64,000 bases of DNA from Lachnospiraceae bacterium (lineage in GTDB: Bacteria > Bacillota > Clostridia > Lachnospirales > Lachnospiraceae). The notes beneath the pieces are model-generated. The model had not been told where the DNA came from. It did no database searches and saw nothing but the letters and a program-made list of their open reading frames with translations. Positions 1 to 10,357 of the stretch are shown here, in pieces. The stretch is taken from the NCBI GenBank assembly GCA_021628825.1, contig JAJXRY010000002.1, forward strand, positions 744,001-808,000. The letters run 5' to 3'. Each line of letters starts with the position of its first letter. Position 1 is the first letter of the stretch. Position numbers and translations under genes: made by a program.

Positions 1-1225
1 TACTTGTTCTTAATACTTTTATATGCTTGAATTTGTTTATATCTGTCAGAACTGCATATGTGGACTTTTTACGATGATTATGATAATTACAATTCATCCG
101 TTCTTACACTCAGTATTCTTAGTGGTATTATAATAACGATAATAATTGTGACCATAACTCAGCTATTTGATATGCAGGTTGGAATAGAAGAGGTTCTATT
201 AGCCTGCATTCAGGCAGTGGCGTTGAATGTTATTAATTATATGCTTGCGATACAGTCAATGAAAAATGAATATAAACAGCGCACATTTATGATGATAGCC
301 CCGAATTGGACTCATACTATTCTGTCGATTGTACTGATGTTGATATTTGTTGGGAATCTGTATATGGCTAAAATAGTAGGAAATGTAGTGGGCTTGACTG
401 TTTTTGGAATAATGTGCACAGTTGTATTATTTCGTAAGGCATCACCAAGAATTATACCGAACTACTGGAAATATTCCCTCAAGATATCAGTTCCCTCCAT
501 ATTCAATACATTATCGGATTTGCTACTGATGCAAAGTGATCGTTTAATGTTGACTACTATGGTGGGGGCAGCGGAAACGGCAGAATATTCTGTCATATAT
601 AATGTGAGCTCTATAATTATTGCAGTATATCAAGCCATAAATGGGGCATGGCTGCCATGGTTCTTTGCCAAGGTAAAGAATAATGGGAGAGGGATATCAA
701 AAAGATGCCAAAAAGAGTTATATGTTGATATTTACCGTATTTTTCATGTGGCATGATGACGATATCTCCTGAACTTGTAAAAAAATTATTTCGCCAAAAA
801 AACTACTGGAAAGGAATTATTTATGTTGCACCAATAGTAATAGCATCATATTTAGTTTTTTTATGTATACTTTTTCGTCGTACCTGCTTTATATGAAGCG
901 AACGTTGCGAATAGCTGTAAATACACTTATAGCGGCTTCGTTAAATGTTTGGATGAATATTTTATTAATTCCACGCTATAAAGCAGTAGGTGCTGCGATG
1001 GCGACGGTCATTGCGTATACAGTATTATTTATTTTGCATTTGATCGCTATACTGGAGGAAGGAAAACAGTTTTTTAACTTCAAGTGTATGTGGATTAATA
1101 TTGCAAGCATTATAGCATTTGGGATTATATTTTATTTAGTAAAAGATATATGGGTACTTAGATATATGGCATTTATATTGTTTTGCACTGGTTATATATC
1201 TGATAAGTGGAAGAAAGATGATTAA
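1..1225 (+). CDS. Wzx-type polysaccharide flippase (5' end outside window, frameshifted)
   Basis: Integral membrane protein of the MATE/Wzx oligosaccharide flippase superfamily, expected to move lipid-linked repeat units across the cytoplasmic membrane. What is visible is a run of hydrophobic segments over 58-1225. The segment with the DRLMLTTMVG motif (about 540-570) is typical of the middle of these proteins, and NILLIPRYKAVGAAMAT (about 960-1010) of the late helices. The frame changes before 58 and again between about 690 and 863. Translation of 750-870 in the other frames gives SPELVKKLF and YWKGIIYVAPIVIASYLVF, which join the two halves, so this is one gene. The gene enters the window from the left. 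It is followed at 22 bases by a methyltransferase gene in the same direction, which fits a glycan operon. Family assignment is good; the substrate is unknown. Confidence 0.8.
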
Positions 1226-1246
1226 AGAATTCATAGGAGGTATCAG

Positions 1247-1921
1247 GTGAGACTAAAGGATATAAAAAAGGTGGGGACATATTTATGGCGGAGTGTAAAG
1301 AACCCATTATCAAAGCAGAGTAGGGCAGCATTAGGCAGATATGGAAGGGAGTTTTTTTGCTCTGTTATTTGAAAAGGTACATGGATTAGATTTTTACGAT
1401 GGTCTATCAGTGTGACAGTAACGAACATAACAACAATTATTCTAAATCACCAAAGAGGGTTTTAATGAAAGTTTTTGAGGATATAGACTTTAACTCAGCA
1501 CATAGTTTTTTAGATATGGGATGCGGTAAAGGATATGTAATGACGGTTGCGTCTGAATATTCATTTGAAAAATGTGGGTGGAGTGGAATATACTAAGGAG
1601 TTATGCGATATTTGTAGAAATAATCTGAGTATATTAAAGCTAGATAAGGTTAAAGTTTATAACTGTGATGCAAAAAGAGTTTGAAGAATATAGTGATTAT
1701 GATGTTTTCTACTTTTGCAATCCGTTTGATGAGACTATTTTTGTCGGTTGTCGCTCAGAAGATTATAGAGAGTCATTCGGATAAAAAATGCTGGATATAT
1801 TATTTGAATCCTCATCAGAAGGAACGGCAGAGAGCAATAACAGACGCGGGATTTAGACTTAAAAAGACTATTAAAGATAAGAGAGAGAAGTATTTTTGAT
1901 ATTAATGTGTATGAAAGTTGA
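1247..1921 (+). CDS. Class I SAM-dependent methyltransferase (frameshifted)
   Basis: Small methyltransferase, probably decorating a sugar or precursor of the surface polysaccharide. Motif I of class I SAM-binding folds is clear as FLDMGCGKGYV (about 1507-1540). The acidic residue after strand 2 follows in GVEYTKELCD after a frame change near 1590, and a strand-4-like DVFYFCNPF lies near 1690-1725. The C-terminus reads CWIYYLNPHQ and ends as FDINVYES in the frame reached by dropping one T from the run at about 1893. The start chosen is GTG 1247, seven bases after a GGAGG site at 1236-1240. At about 220 residues the length fits small methyltransferases of capsule loci. At least three frame changes are needed. 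The position between a flippase and a sialyltransferase-like gene supports a glycan role; the acceptor is unknown. Confidence 0.65.
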
Positions 1922-1928
1922 GGAATAA

Positions 1929-3031
1929 ATGATGGATGCTTATATAGCCAGTGTACCAGTACATTTACTTACGGCTTTGCAAATGATAAAAACAGAAAAA
2001 AACATAAAAAAATTGTGATTTATATTATGTCCCAACAAGCAATAATGCAGATGAACTTTTAGAAGCAGTAAGAAGTACTAAGGTGTTTCATTCAGTAACC
2101 ATGTTACCCAATATTAATATCGAGTACCCGATTACGGCAAGGCAATGTATAAATATTATGCTTAATAGGTTTTGCGCTAGAAGGGAGCTGAAAGGTAGGC
2201 ATTACGATACTGTTTATTACAATACTGATGGCTGGCTTTTTAAACTCTATTGTTTTTCATCACTTCAGAATAAGAAGGCGAGAAATATTTTTTTGTAGAA
2301 AATGGTTTTTAATCCGTATATAACGCCTTATGATACAAAAGAATGGTATTTGAGGTTGTTTATAAATTTAAATGTGATGACCTGTATGGATGGCAGATAT
2401 ATTGATGAGCGATATGTATACGAACCTTCGTTAATTTGCGTACCTCAAAGCGGCGAGATACATAAGATAAATAAATTAGATAGAGATGATGATATTCTAA
2501 AAAAACAGGTGAATACTATTTTTTTGGATATGATGAGAAGGAAGATTCATTTGCTCAGAAGGATATCATTATTATGGAGCAAGGGCCCAGAAAAAGAACC
2601 TATTAATATGCATGCTTTATGGGAACGAGTAAGCCGGTATATAAATAAAAAAACGAACGGTAGTGAAGTCTCATCCCAGACAGAAAGAGAGTATTTTTAA
2701 AAAGATATTGGATTTGATATGTACGAACGATATACTATACCTTGGGAAGTCTTAACTTTCAATAAAAAGTATGAGTGAAAAAAACATTGCTAAGTATTTT
2801 TCTCAACATCATGCACAACACCTAAGCTTATGTTCGATGAGGAACCGAGGGTAATAATGCTTTTACAAGTTAATAGGAATTGATTATTCGTTTTTCGGGA
2901 AAGGATTAATAGAGTTTGTTGAGGGGATTGGAAAATTATACAGAGAAAAAGATAAATTCTTTATACCTGAAACATGGGACGAGCTTGAAGAATATTGTAG
3001 TAGACATGGATTGACAGGAGATATTAATTAA
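1929..3031 (+). CDS. Polysialyltransferase/GT52-like glycosyltransferase (frameshifted)
   Basis: Reassembled across frame changes this gives about 365 residues resembling the bacterial polysialyltransferase and GT52 (sialyltransferase-like, GT-B) families. The N-terminus MDAYIASVPVHLLTAL matches the usual first strand. FFVENGFNPY appears once single extra T bases are removed from runs at 2288-2294 and 2306-2310. Further on come IIIMEQGP, the VVKSHPRQKE motif (phosphate or CMP-binding loop of these families), IPWEVLTFNK and TTPKLMFDEEPRVI near 2815-2860, all in family order. The C-terminus ELEEYCSRHGLTGDIN ends at 3031. ATG 1929 is eight bases after the methyltransferase stop. A CMP-sugar synthetase follows at 3396, which fits a CMP-ulosonate donor. 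Family placement is by motif memory only; the linkage and donor are inference. Confidence 0.55.
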
Positions 3032-3194
3032 AAGCAATAGTTTTATAATGTTGAGGGAAGAGGGTATTATGCGTCATGATATCCGGATCGCTACACACTT
3101 TGCGCTAGTAACTTGGTACAATGTATTAAATACGTGTTTTTCGGGCTCTTTCACGATTTTGCTGTGAATAATTCAGGTTAAGCAAGGGCACAAA

Positions 3195-3350
3195 ATGAAA
3201 ATTAGTGTAATTATCCCGACAAGGTAACTATATGGATTTGGAGTCAATATCTGTTGATACGCCAAAGGAATTGGAGAAAGTGAGGAGTATTATGGAAAAT
3301 AAACTAAAAAATATTCGAGGAAAGGCTCAGCTAATTGCACTCTTTACAGT
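3195..3350 (+). pseudogene. Remnant of a KdsB-like cytidylyltransferase
   Basis: The stretch 3032-3395 holds no intact gene. An ATG at 3195 opens MKISVIIPTR, the usual first strand of a nucleotidyltransferase, and stops after ten residues. Some 20 bases later another frame gives SISVDTPKELEKVRSIMENK, which is the usual last helix of KdsB/CMP-sugar synthetases. N- and C-terminal ends of such an enzyme therefore lie almost side by side with the 200-odd residues between them missing. I read this as a gene collapsed by an internal deletion. From 3040 to 3190 I see only a weak reading frame (RIATHFALVTWYNVLNTCF) that I do not recognise. A composite by chance is possible, so confidence is modest. 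Confidence 0.4.
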
Positions 3351-3395
3351 GAAATTATGCCATTCTGAGGCTTCTTGTTTGCAGGAGGTGGCAGC

Positions 3396-4069
3396 ATGAA
3401 GGTAGTTGCGGTTGTGCCTATGAAACTGAATAATAGCAGATTGCCACAGAAGAACACTAAATCTTTTACAAATGGAGAACCGTTGTGCCATTATATTTTA
3501 TCGACACTTTTGACTGTGGATGGAATAGATGATGCTTATGTCTATTGCAGTAATCCGGATATACAAGAGTTTCTTCCGAAGGGAGTTAAGTATTTACAGA
3601 GACCAGAAGCATTAGACAAAAATACTACCAGTATGACAGAAGTACTTCTGAACTTTGCTAAAGCTGTACCTGCAGATATTTATGTATTGACACATACGAC
3701 TGCACCGTTTGTTACCAAGGAGTCACTGGAGAAAGGACTGAAGGGAGTTATTAATGGTGAATATGATTCGGCCTTTTCTGCAAAAAAGGTCCAAGAATTT
3801 CTATGGAGTGCTGGTAAGCCATTTAACTATCAATTAGACAATATACCGCGTACTCAGGATCTGCCTCCGTTATTTGCTGAGACATGTGGATTTTTATATC
3901 TATCGAAGTGATATCATGACCAAGCTACATAGAAGAATTGGTTTAAAACCTTATATTGTGGAAATCGGAGAAATTGAAAGTATCGATATAGACGAAGCTG
4001 AAGATTTTTGAAATCGCTGATGCAGTGTATAACTTGAGAATGATTAGGAGAGATAGAACAATTCAATAA
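3396..4069 (+). CDS. Acylneuraminate-type cytidylyltransferase (CMP-sugar synthetase), copy 1
   Basis: Predicted cytoplasmic enzyme that activates a 2-keto-3-deoxy sugar acid with CTP to give a CMP-sugar. The nucleotide-binding N-terminus reads VAVVPMKLNNSRLPQKNTK, a variant of the usual P-loop-like motif of NeuA/CMP-ulosonate synthetases. THTTAPFVT (about 3690-3715) and IPRTQDLPP (about 3842-3868) match conserved family positions. Removing one T from each of the runs 3891-3895 and 4005-4009 extends the protein through GFYIYRSD and IDIDEAEDFEIADAVYNL, the typical C-terminus, to about 224 residues, the normal family length. The start at ATG 3396 follows GGAGG at 3384-3388. The neighbours are a sialyltransferase-like gene upstream and an aldolase downstream. 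A second homologue sits at 18701. The exact sugar is unknown; no NeuB or NeuC is visible in the window. Confidence 0.8.
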
Positions 4070-4114
4070 TCATCATAATGTCTTCTGCAGAGTTGATTTC
4101 AAGGAGGAGGCGCG

Positions 4115-4561
4115 ATGAGAGTGATTTCAGCGAGATATGTTTTGGGGGATTCTTAGGTAAACCTTTAACTGACTTATGCGGATATCCTATGATTTTGTGG
4201 GTATATGATCAGGTCAAGAAGGTCAAAGACATTGGAACTGTATATATGGTAAAGGAGGGAGAATCGAACACATTGTTTTTTTGAGAAGCCTGATTCCGTA
4301 TCCGAAGGCATTTATTGAATACAAGCGTTATAAACACATAGAAGTTTTTGAGTTACGATATCAATGCGTTTAAAATTATTACCGAAATGGAAGAGGATAT
4401 AATGAGAAAAATTGAAGATGTAAAATGAATTGAGATTCGTAGAGTATGGCAAAAAAATCAAGATGATAAAGGTGGATTTCCATCGTTTATCAATTGATAC
4501 ACGTAAAGATTTGGAGTTTGCTAAGAAAATGATGTTGAGTCGAATCAAGTCTGAGTATTAA
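4115..4561 (+). pseudogene. Shortened KdsB-like cytidylyltransferase, internally deleted
   Basis: Family features of 3-deoxy-manno-octulosonate cytidylyltransferase-like enzymes are visible at both ends. The N-terminal half gives VISARY, GKPLTDLCGYPMILWVYDQ and VKDIGTVYM, in different frames. The C-terminal half gives YKHIEVF, FVEYGKKIKMIKVDFHR and LSIDTRKDLEFAKKM. Family members are about 240-250 residues. Here only about 150 codons of sequence exist, so roughly 80-100 residues between TVYM (about 4250) and the YKHI segment (about 4330) are gone. That cannot be explained by single-base indels. ATG 4115 follows a good GGAGG site (4103-4107). It lies between the intact CMP-sugar synthetase and the aldolase. 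I judge it a decayed gene; a collapsed assembly is the alternative. Confidence 0.6.
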
Positions 4562-4579
4562 AAAGAGGAATAGGTTTAA

Positions 4580-6137
4580 ATGGATAATATTAAGATTTTT
4601 GGATTGTACTCTTCGAGATGGCGGGTACATTAATGATTGGAAATTCGGAAAAAAAGAATATTAATGGAATTATTGCAAACCTCGTGCAAGCCCAAATCGA
4701 TATTGTCGAGTGTGGGTTTATTAGAAATGTTGCTGCAGATGAAGATTCTTCGGTCTTTTGTTCAATGGAGCAACTTGCTGATGCGATAGGAGAAAAATCA
4801 TCCAATACGCTTTATGCTGTTATGATTGAGCAACATAACCATGTTGATTCTGGAATTCCGCTTTATGACGGAAGAGGCGCGGATATTATCAGAGTGACTT
4901 TCCGTAGGAGTGAGTGGGAGGAATGCAAGAAAACAATAGCATCTCTGATTGCAAAAGGATACAAGGTTTGTGTGCAGCCGGTAGGAACCACAAATTATTC
5001 AGTTGAAGAACTGCTGATACTTCTTAAAGAGGTTAATGAACTCCAACCTTATGCATTTTATATTGTGGATACTCTTGGTGTAATGTACAGAAAGGATATG
5101 AGAACCTTTTTCTATTTGGTTGAAAAAAATCTTTCAAGCAGTATAGAGATTGGTTTCCATTCACATAATAATTTACAGATGTCTTTTGCAAATGCTCAGG
5201 AACTGATGAGACTTGCAACGAGCAGAAATATCATCATTGACTGCTCCTGCTATGGAATGGGACGTGGAGTTGGCAACCTGAACACAGAACTCTTGATTGA
5301 TTATATCAACAAGATCCATGCTCAAACTTATTCAATGACACCGGTGCTTAGTGTTATTGAAAAGTATCTGATGCCAATATATACAGAGCATAGATGGGGC
5401 TATGATTTGCCGTATTTGTTGTCTGCATCGGTTAATTGCCATCCAAATTATGCTTCGTATCTTATGAAAAAAGAGACATTGGATATTGAAGATATTGAAA
5501 AACTCCTGTCATTGATTCCGATTGGTGATAGATGTGAATTCGACCAAAATCTCATGGAGAGGATGTATTTGGAATATCAATCGGCATATGTTGAAGATAC
5601 GGAAGCTCTGGAAGAATTGGCTCGTCGTATAAATGGGCAGGATGTGGTACTCTTTGCCTCAGGTCCGAGCATATTGGAAGAAAAAAAGAAAAGATTTCAC
5701 GAATTATAAATGGGAAATTTGTTATCACAACAAATTATATTTCGGATGAATATAAGACAGATGCACTGTTTATCTCGAATAAGAAACGGTATAGAAGTGA
5801 AGCTGCCATCATAGGAGGATTTATATTATCAACATCGAATTTATCAATAAAGAATTCGTTAGTGTTTAACTATGCATCCCTACTGGGGGAAGGAAATGAG
5901 GCTGATAATGCAGGCGCAATGGCCATTAGGCTATTGAAAAAGGTTGGAGTAAAGAAGGTTTGGCTAGCTGGATTTGATGGATTTGACGTGAATGCTTCAT
6001 TGAATTATGTAGTTAATGATTTCAAAAAAATCTATGACTATGATTCGGCGAAGAAAAAAAATGAGGATATATCTAAACAGTTGAAAATCGCCTTAAATGG
6101 TATTGAGTATGAATTTATAACGAGGACAAAAGTATGA
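4580..6137 (+). CDS. DRE-TIM aldolase fused to a Rossmann-like C-terminal domain, copy 1
   Basis: N-terminal domain (about residues 1-330) belongs to the HMGL-like/DmpG-like metal-dependent aldolases. It has the DCTLRDGGYINDW motif at the start (after removing one T from the run at 4596-4600), the metal-binding H-x-H in GFHSHNNLQM (about 5150-5180), and the CYGMGRGVGNLNTELL motif (about 5247-5293). Such enzymes use pyruvate-type or acyl-CoA nucleophiles. The rest (about residues 350-515) begins VVLFASGPSILEE and contains NAGAMAIRLL and VWLAGFDGFD. It resembles the Rossmann-type DUF115/MptE-like domain. A second protein with the same architecture lies at 20552. The gene sits 19 bases after the KdsB-like remnant and overlaps the HAD gene by four bases (ATGA at 6134-6137), implying translational coupling. 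I infer aldol formation of a keto-sugar acid precursor. The C-terminal function is unknown. Confidence 0.75.
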
Positions 6138-6772
6138 AATATAAGCTGGTATTATTCGATTTTTGATGGTACTATTGCGGATACATCAGAATGCATATTA
6201 GATGCCCATAGATTTGCCTTGGAAAGTATGGTGCGAGAAATCCCAGAGGACAGTGTACTTAGAAGTGTTATCGGTGGGAACTTACTTGAAACATATAAAA
6301 GTAAATTTGGTTTTAAAGATTCTGACGCAAGACGCGCCGTGGATATTTATCGAGGGAGATACGCAGAAGAGGGGATTTATAAGGCAAGACTTTATGATGG
6401 CTTTGAAAAAAAGTGCTTCAATCTATTAAAGATCATGGCGCGTATATAGGTGTTGCAACATTGAAAGCGGAAAAATTCGCTAAGATTATGTTGGAACATA
6501 TGGGAGTTGCACAGTATTTTGATTGTGTCTGTGGAATGGATGAGCAAGATACATTGGATAAGGCTGGACTAATTAAAAAAAGTGTGGCCTATTTGTTTGT
6601 AGAAAATAATGAAACCGTTTTGGTTGGCGATTCTACCAATGATCTTAAGGGGGCAAATAAAGCTGGAGTTAACTTCGTGGCGGTGACGTATGGCTTTGGC
6701 TTTAAAAAAGATGAAAGCTATGAATTTGCAGTTGTTCATTCAACAGATGAACTTTGCAAGGTACTTTCATAG
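6134..6772 (+). CDS. HAD-superfamily phosphatase
   Basis: Haloacid dehalogenase-type hydrolase of the phosphoglycolate phosphatase-like subfamily, about 212 residues, expected in the cytoplasm. Motif I is FDFDGTIADTS once one T is removed from the run 6160-6164. The motif II region lies around GVATLKAEKF (about 6450-6480). Motif III/IV is VLVGDSTNDLKGANKAG (about 6619-6669), with the paired Asp residues that bind magnesium. A second frame change lies in the A run at 6415-6421. It overlaps the aldolase stop by four bases, so the two are probably co-translated. In sialic acid and KDO pathways a HAD phosphatase (NeuB-9-phosphatase or KdsC type) removes the phosphate before CMP activation. By analogy this one may act on the aldolase product, which is inference. 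Confidence 0.8.
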
Positions 6773-6782
6773 AACTAATAAA

Positions 6783-7055
6783 AATCCGTCACTTACCGTA
6801 TCCAGTGAAGGGCAAGAGAAACCGGTCTTTGTAAGAAACCAGAACAAACACAGCAAATATATTGTGCTGTTGTCGATTAATCGTGGATCAAGTGACGGAA
6901 AATGCATGTATTTATGGCAGCCGCTTATAGATGACCGGAGCCAGTTCCTTATAGTTGCCTGTGAGCAATTATCTCATGAATGTGTTATTATGGTAAGGTA
7001 CTCATAACCAATAGAGTACTTACTTTCGACGTTAGATAAAGCGAAAAAGAATTAA
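6783..7055 (+). mobile_element. Remnant of an IS4-family transposase (C-terminal part)
   Basis: No intact gene lies between the HAD and the next membrane-protein gene. The + strand gives EKPVFVRNQNKHSKYIVLLS, very like the segment before the third catalytic residue in IS4-type DDE transposases (usual form: VFVRNRNK...LALLSTD). In another frame TENACIYGSRL follows, resembling the conserved IRIYGxRW block. Then come LSHECVIMVRYS and PIEYLLSTLDKAKKN, corresponding to the usual SYDxxxxHxxIVFxRY and C-terminal segments. Order and spacing match the family. The catalytic Glu that follows the YGxRW block is not readable. Only about a quarter of a transposase remains, with no recognisable terminal inverted repeats. 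I did not have a database to confirm this. Confidence 0.5.
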
Positions 7056-7083
7056 TATAGAATCAATAATTTGAGGTTTTTTT

Positions 7084-8816
7084 ATGGAAAGAATGAAAAA
7101 AATGCTTTTACAAAAAAATTGTACCCCATAAGTTAACGGCAGAAAACCTACCTGCTTTATTGTGGGTGTGTATGGTAACATTTTTTTATTTCTAATGTGC
7201 TACAAATTTAATTATATTTCGTTTGAAGAAAACGATGATATGTTTATTAGTACTATTCCGAGCGGAATTTATGGTAAGAATTATGTTCATACTTTTAGCA
7301 ATATATTACAGGGATTGCTTTTTAGCTATATTATCTAAATTTATACCTATTTGTAATTGGACGATAATTCTTTTATATAGGATATATTTATATTGCCTAT
7401 ATTGGACTTGGAGTATGGGTAATTAGAAAAAAAGGAGTGTTATTGGGAGGATGCTTGTCAGTTCTGTTTTGCTTAATGACATATTCTTCACTTCTCAACA
7501 ATATGAACTTTTCAAAGGTGGGGGGAGTGTTAATAGGTGTGGGAATGGCAATTTTTTCCTATTGTATTAGAGACCAATATAGAAATAAAGATATATTCTT
7601 TTTGGATTGGTGGAGGCATGATACTTGCTGGAAGTATGGTAAGAAGTACATGTATAAAAAGCAGCATTTCCATTTATATTACTTTTAATCATAGATGTTG
7701 TTCTACAGTCCTTCCCAAGGAGTATAAAGACAATAAAAATTAATTGTACCATGGGTGATTTTTAATATTGTTTATAGAAACAGCTTTTTTTGCAGATTCG
7801 ATGGCTTATAAAACTAATGACGGGTGGAAAAAAATTATCAGGAATTTAATAGCATAAGAGCAAAAATTAGATGATAGGGGAATGTTAGATTATGAAACGA
7901 ACCAAGAAGTATATCAAAAAAATAGGCTATAATGATATAGATGTTAAAATGTTATCAACCTGGCATTCAGCGGATGGCGAAGTGTTTAGTAAAGAGAATT
8001 TACAGGAGATTATTCGGAATAAGGTTCCGAAAGAATATTCGTTTGAAAACATAAAAACAAAGTTTGAGAGAAATGTATAACAATGTACTTAAAAAAAATT
8101 ATCTGTTTTATGCTATTTTGGTATTGACATTGGTATGCGGATTAACCGACCCGAAGAAGCTGTTATTACTAATTCCCAATTTTTTTGTTGATGATTGCAG
8201 AACTGTTTTTATCTGGTTTTTGGTGGAAGATATCCCGATCGCGCCACTTTGTTGATTTTTCATGTATGCATTTGTTGTAATCGTGTATACATTTCCGAAA
8301 AAAGAAGAACTAACAAAAGCAAGGAATAGCTTGATGGCAGCCGCATTGCTTGTCATGGTAGCTGTCGGATTATATAATATGGATATTAATGAAATAATAG
8401 AAAAATGATGCCAGGGAGTATCCTTATAAGGAAGAATACAGGCAATTTTTTTGTCCGAGATATCAGAGCATCAGGAAAATCTGTATGTATGGGATATATT
8501 TGCAATAGAAAGGGTTCTGGAAGGGGCATATACACCATATGAAGCACTTGATCGGGGAGTGCTTAGTAATTCTGTATACACTGGTGGTTGGTTTGTGAAT
8601 ACTCCGATTATGGCTAATAATGCAGAGCGATTTGGAGAAAAGAATAATCCATATAAGCTTTTAGCGGATTTAAAGAATGTTTATCTGGTAACGCTGACCG
8701 GTACGGATATTAATGATACCTTGTCGTATATTCGCAGGCATTATAACGAGAACGCACAGGCAAAGTGCATGGCGGAGATAAATGAAGTTGCAATTTATCG
8801 TTTCGCAGAGGAGTAG
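7084..8816 (+). CDS. DUF6056-like polytopic membrane protein (frameshifted)
   Basis: Large membrane protein of a type common in clostridial glycan loci, possibly a GT-C-fold glycosyltransferase that uses lipid-linked donors. The early loop contains FEENDDMFISTIPSGIYG (about 7224-7275), placed like the acidic loop after the first helix in DUF6056/GT-C proteins. Hydrophobic segments follow, for example VLLGGCLSVLFCLMTYSSLL (about 7437-7500). A conserved soluble stretch has KTNDGW, RGMLDYETN, MLSTWHSADGEVFSKENL and PKEYSF (7800-8030). Two more helices follow at about 8100-8360, and an extracytoplasmic C-terminal domain at 8450-8816 ends AIYRFAEE. At least six frame changes at A/T runs are needed, so helix count cannot be stated safely. 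ATG 7084 begins just after the transposase remnant. The stop is two bases before the GtrII-like gene. Confidence 0.55.
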
Positions 8817-8818
8817 GA

Positions 8819-10340
8819 ATGAAAAAAACACATTAAAAAAATTTAGTTTGCAGAGCATTTATACTAGGGTATTTATTATATTATTTGTGTTCAGCACCTT
8901 TTTATGTTTTTGCCAATTATATTATTTAATACATGGTTTAACGATGATTTGGGAATTACCTTATATGGTGTGACCGGATTAAATGGGGATGGAAGACCGC
9001 TCGGACAATTATTGAGTGATTTTTTATCAGGCGGTGGGATCGTTGCAGATATCGGACCATTACCGTTATTATGTTCCATTCTTATTTTATCCTATTCCCT
9101 GGTGTTGTATGCAAAAAGAGAATATACCTTTTTTCGGAACATCATATACTTTTTAAGCTTTGTTTTACTGACAGTTCTCACGAATCCTTTAAGTATGTCT
9201 ATCCTGTTCTATCGGACCGGGGGATTTGTTATGATTACAGCTTTAAGTATTCCATTTTTGCTGTTTTCTTTTAATGATGAAATTACTGCATGGATAATAG
9301 GAATCACAGCATTTGTTTCCGGAATAGCGATTATGTCATTATATCAGGCAGCATTTGGAATGTGTCTGGTTTTGGTTTGTATGAATATTATTTTTTTACT
9401 GCTGCAAGGGAAAAAAACAGAATTAAGAATGATATTATGAGATTAATCGGATTGTTTTTTTAGGCGCAGTTGTATATATGGCATTCATTATGCCGCGATA
9501 TATTGATTCGGAAGGATGGAGACATAAGGCCTCACAGACGGTTTCGGGATTCAGTCTGGAGACAGTTAAGATTTTTTTATTAAATATATGGAACAGTACC
9601 TTTTATATCATTCATTATCTGAAAGGATTGTCTATAGTAAGTAAAACTTTTCTGGGATTGTTTGTGGTTGCAGCATGGGGATATTCTTTATACTATGGAT
9701 ACTCAAAAACCAAGGATGACAGGAAGAAGTGTGTTATCACAATAGTAGCATTGGTGGCTGCACCTTGTGTGATAGCGGTAATATCTTATATTCCGCTGGC
9801 AATATTGAGCTCTTTGGATATCAAATGCAGAATATTTATTGCGCTTGGCGGAGTATTACTTTATTTTGGTGTATTTATGTTGGAACTTTCCAAAAAGAAT
9901 ACAATAATAGTGGCAGTTATTCTTTCGGGATATTTACTTAGTCAGTTTTCCTGTATGTATTCTTATGCAAATACAGTAAAAAACGAAACAGAATACGAGA
10001 AATATCTTGCATATTCTATCGCGCATGATATAGAAACAATTAATGCAGAGAATGAATATCAGAGTTTCTCTTTTTCGGGAACTGCTCCACGGTCAAGGAA
10101 ATATGAGCTGATCAGACAGAAATACAGCTTTTATGATGAAATTGTTCCCAGATATTTTTTTCTAATGATATATGGATCGGTGCAGCGTGGTTATTGCCAT
10201 ATTTACCAGACAATATTTATAATGAAGGACTAAATGAGAATGATCAGATGGTTGTGGATAATGGTGAGCCGGTTTTAAGTAATTCCACATATTCGTGTTA
10301 TGTGAATGAAAGCAAGATCATTGTTGCTTTTCATGAATAG
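8819..10340 (+). CDS. GtrII-like membrane glucosyltransferase
   Basis: Polytopic membrane protein matching the GtrII glucosyltransferase family, which adds side-chain glucose from undecaprenyl-phosphate-glucose on the outer face of the membrane. The hallmark first periplasmic loop is visible as NDDLGITLYGVTGLNGDGRP (about 8944-9000), followed by DIGPLPLLCSILILSYSLVL (about 9049-9108). About ten hydrophobic segments can be counted to 9960. The C-terminal soluble tail (about 9970-10340) has FSFSGTAPRSRKYE and ends ESKIIVAFHE. ATG 8819 lies two bases after the previous stop. Frame changes occur near 8835-8900, 9437 and 10157. Together with the preceding membrane protein it suggests side-chain modification of the glycan. 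The family match is good; the sugar transferred is not known. Confidence 0.7.
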
Positions 10341-10357
10341 TAAGGATGTGAGATTAT

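Noticed and set aside
6783..6900. Inverted 9-bp pair as a MITE or terminator
   Set aside because: Arms are about 100 bases apart, short, with no T tract and no target duplication; the transposase reading explains the region better.
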